Assembly (NCBI GenBank): GCA_947501635.1
Contig: CANMWT010000007.1
Span: forward strand, 186,001 to 250,000
Reading direction: 5' to 3'
Source of the DNA: an uncultured Roseobacter sp.
GTDB lineage: Bacteria > Pseudomonadota > Alphaproteobacteria > Rhodobacterales > Rhodobacteraceae
Length of the DNA stretch: 64,000 nucleotides
Position numbers and translations under genes: made by a program. Of the stretch, positions 62,973-64,000 are shown one piece after another (position 1 is the first letter of the stretch; the number at the start of each line of letters is the position of its first letter). Below the pieces are notes generated by a model. That model saw only the letters and a list, made by a program, of their open reading frames with translations. It was not told where the DNA came from and did not search any database.

Positions 62973-64000
62973 TCAGAACCCGAACGTCTGACGCACCCAG
63001 CTGATGGGCCGCCGAAAGGCAATGAAAAAGAGGGAATGCCGGTCTCCAAAAAGCTGAGCCGTACCCTGCGCCCCCAATCGCGTCGAACCCATTGCGTCAG
63101 CCGGAACAGATGCGGTCATACGGAAGGCAAACGCACCGTCTTCCTGCGCGGAGGCCCGATAGCCGCGGCGTGTCAGCGTGGCTTCGACGGGTGCCAGCGG
63201 ATTACTGTCGAGAAAGACCCGGACACGCGCACCCTGCTCAAGAACAATACTGTCATCCACAGGAAGTCGTACTGTGAATTCAAGCTCTTGCGGATTTACG
63301 ATCTCCATCAGACGCTCACCGATAGCGACAGGTTTGCCCACCAGCGCCTGCACGTCGTCAATAACGACCAGCCCGTCCCTTGGCGCGCGTATCTCGACCC
63401 GCGACACGCGATCCCGCGCCAGCTTGCTTTCGGCGGCCGCAAGAGCCAGCTCCGCTTCGGCAACTTTCAACTCCCGCGCGGCGGATCGATCTGAGAAAGA
63501 CGCATTCTGCAGCTTTTCCAGTTGCGCGCGGGCCACCACGGTTTCCTGGTCCGCTATAGCCAATGCGTTGCGCAACTCCGTGTCGTCAAAGCGGGCCAAT
63601 ACGGTACCTGCCGTTACCGGCGTGTTCGGCGTGACCAAAACATCCTCAATCACGCCGGTCAGCGCGGCCGAAACATTTGCACGATCGCGTCCCGTTACCT
63701 CTGCCGGTGCCAGAACCGTAAGCGGCGCTTGCACAAATCCTGCCGCCAGCAGACAGAGCCCGAGAACAGGAGCCAGGATACGTCGTGGCATGCGCCATCT
63801 GCGCCCCAGGGATTGGCCCGCAAGCCCCTCCCATGCGTGCGCGTAAGTCTCGGCCACCCGCTGTGCCAGAGGGATCACGGCGTCAGGCCATGGCGTTTCA
63901 CGCAATAGCAGCAACCCGGCAAACTGCAGCCGCCCGCGGGTCAGCAACGGCAGCCACAAAGCATGAGGAAAGGGATTGTCCCGAAGCGCTGCGGGAGCCT
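62973..64000 (-). CDS. HlyD-family adaptor, 5'-truncated by window edge
   Basis: The frame is open to the right edge, so the N-terminus is missing. About 342 residues remain. After an N-terminal stretch (ALWLPLLTRGRLQFAGLLLLRE ... YAHAWEGLAG) that resembles the end of a GAF domain, there is one transmembrane helix (ILAPVLGLCLLAAGFV), then a HlyD/MFP adaptor: lipoyl half VSAALTGVIEDVLVTPNTPVTAGTVLARFD, a coiled region, and RVEIRAPRDGLVVIDDVQALVGKPVAIGERLMEI, then the beta-barrel. It probably spans the periplasm between an inner-membrane partner and the TolC. It ends three bases before the ATG of the M50-HlyD gene. More of it and perhaps the missing exporter gene may lie outside the window. Confidence 0.83.
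   Translation of the reverse strand, partial: APAALRDNPFPHALWLPLLTRGRLQFAGLLLLRETPWPDAVIPLAQRVAETYAHAWEGLAGQSLGRRWRMPRRILAPVLGLCLLAAGFVQAPLTVLAPAEVTGRDRANVSAALTGVIEDVLVTPNTPVTAGTVLARFDDTELRNALAIADQETVVARAQLEKLQNASFSDRSAARELKVAEAELALAAAESKLARDRVSRVEIRAPRDGLVVIDDVQALVGKPVAIGERLMEIVNPQELEFTVRLPVDDSIVLEQGARVRVFLDSNPLAPVEATLTRRGYRASAQEDGAFAFRMTASVPADAMGSTRLGAQGTAQLFGDRHSLFFIAFRRPISWVRQTFGF

Overview
The window looks like chromosomal DNA of a GC-rich marine-type alphaproteobacterium, most likely a Rhodobacteraceae/Roseobacter-group member. This rests on gene content and order (TRAP transporter with IclR regulator, nasTS-nrt-nirBD-nasA nitrate operon, Anbu/ATP-grasp cluster, BKACE enzyme, many sensor kinases) and on tight, overlapping genes. 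No rRNA, tRNA, CRISPR array or insertion sequence was seen.

Layout. 1-2.0 kb: end of a DMT permease, an MDR quinone oxidoreductase and a small unknown gene. 2.2-11.4 kb: a catabolic locus with a large self-sufficient reductive dehalogenase (RdhA fused to a flavin/[2Fe-2S] reductase), a GMC oxidoreductase, a divergent three-gene TRAP transporter and an IclR regulator; a long nested inverted repeat lies in the divergent promoter. 11.5-15.4 kb: the Anbu proteasome-like peptidase with transglutaminase-like, alpha-E and circularly permuted ATP-grasp proteins. 15.5-18.7 kb: CIA30 protein, K+ channel, LysR regulator and a divergent SbtA-type bicarbonate permease. 18.9-32.4 kb: complete nitrate assimilation (nasT, nasS, nrtA, nrtB, a fused double ATPase, a globin, nirB, nirD, nasA, cysG). 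The nasS-nrtA gap carries a readable ANTAR RNA target: two hexaloop hairpins, the second overlapping an intrinsic terminator.

32.4-48.3 kb is signalling: a 2132-residue hybrid kinase with nine GAF domains, an HPt protein and a receiver-adenylate cyclase in overlapping order (a phosphorelay ending in a cyclic-nucleotide enzyme); a small secreted NTF2-like protein; a FecR/CHASE2-cyclase pair; a BKACE enzyme with an amidase; and a PilJ-type hybrid kinase.

48.6-64 kb is the most unusual part: a TolC-type lipoprotein, a 3439-residue repeat protein (LEPR-like N-terminal motif, DUF4347, many cadherin-like repeats, no RTX repeats), an M50 metalloprotease fused to a HlyD-like arm with a PqqD-like N-terminus, and a second HlyD protein cut by the window edge. 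No ABC ATPase is present. I infer a dedicated secretion and processing system for the giant surface protein, in which the membrane metalloprotease-adaptor fusion stands where a type I exporter would be expected.
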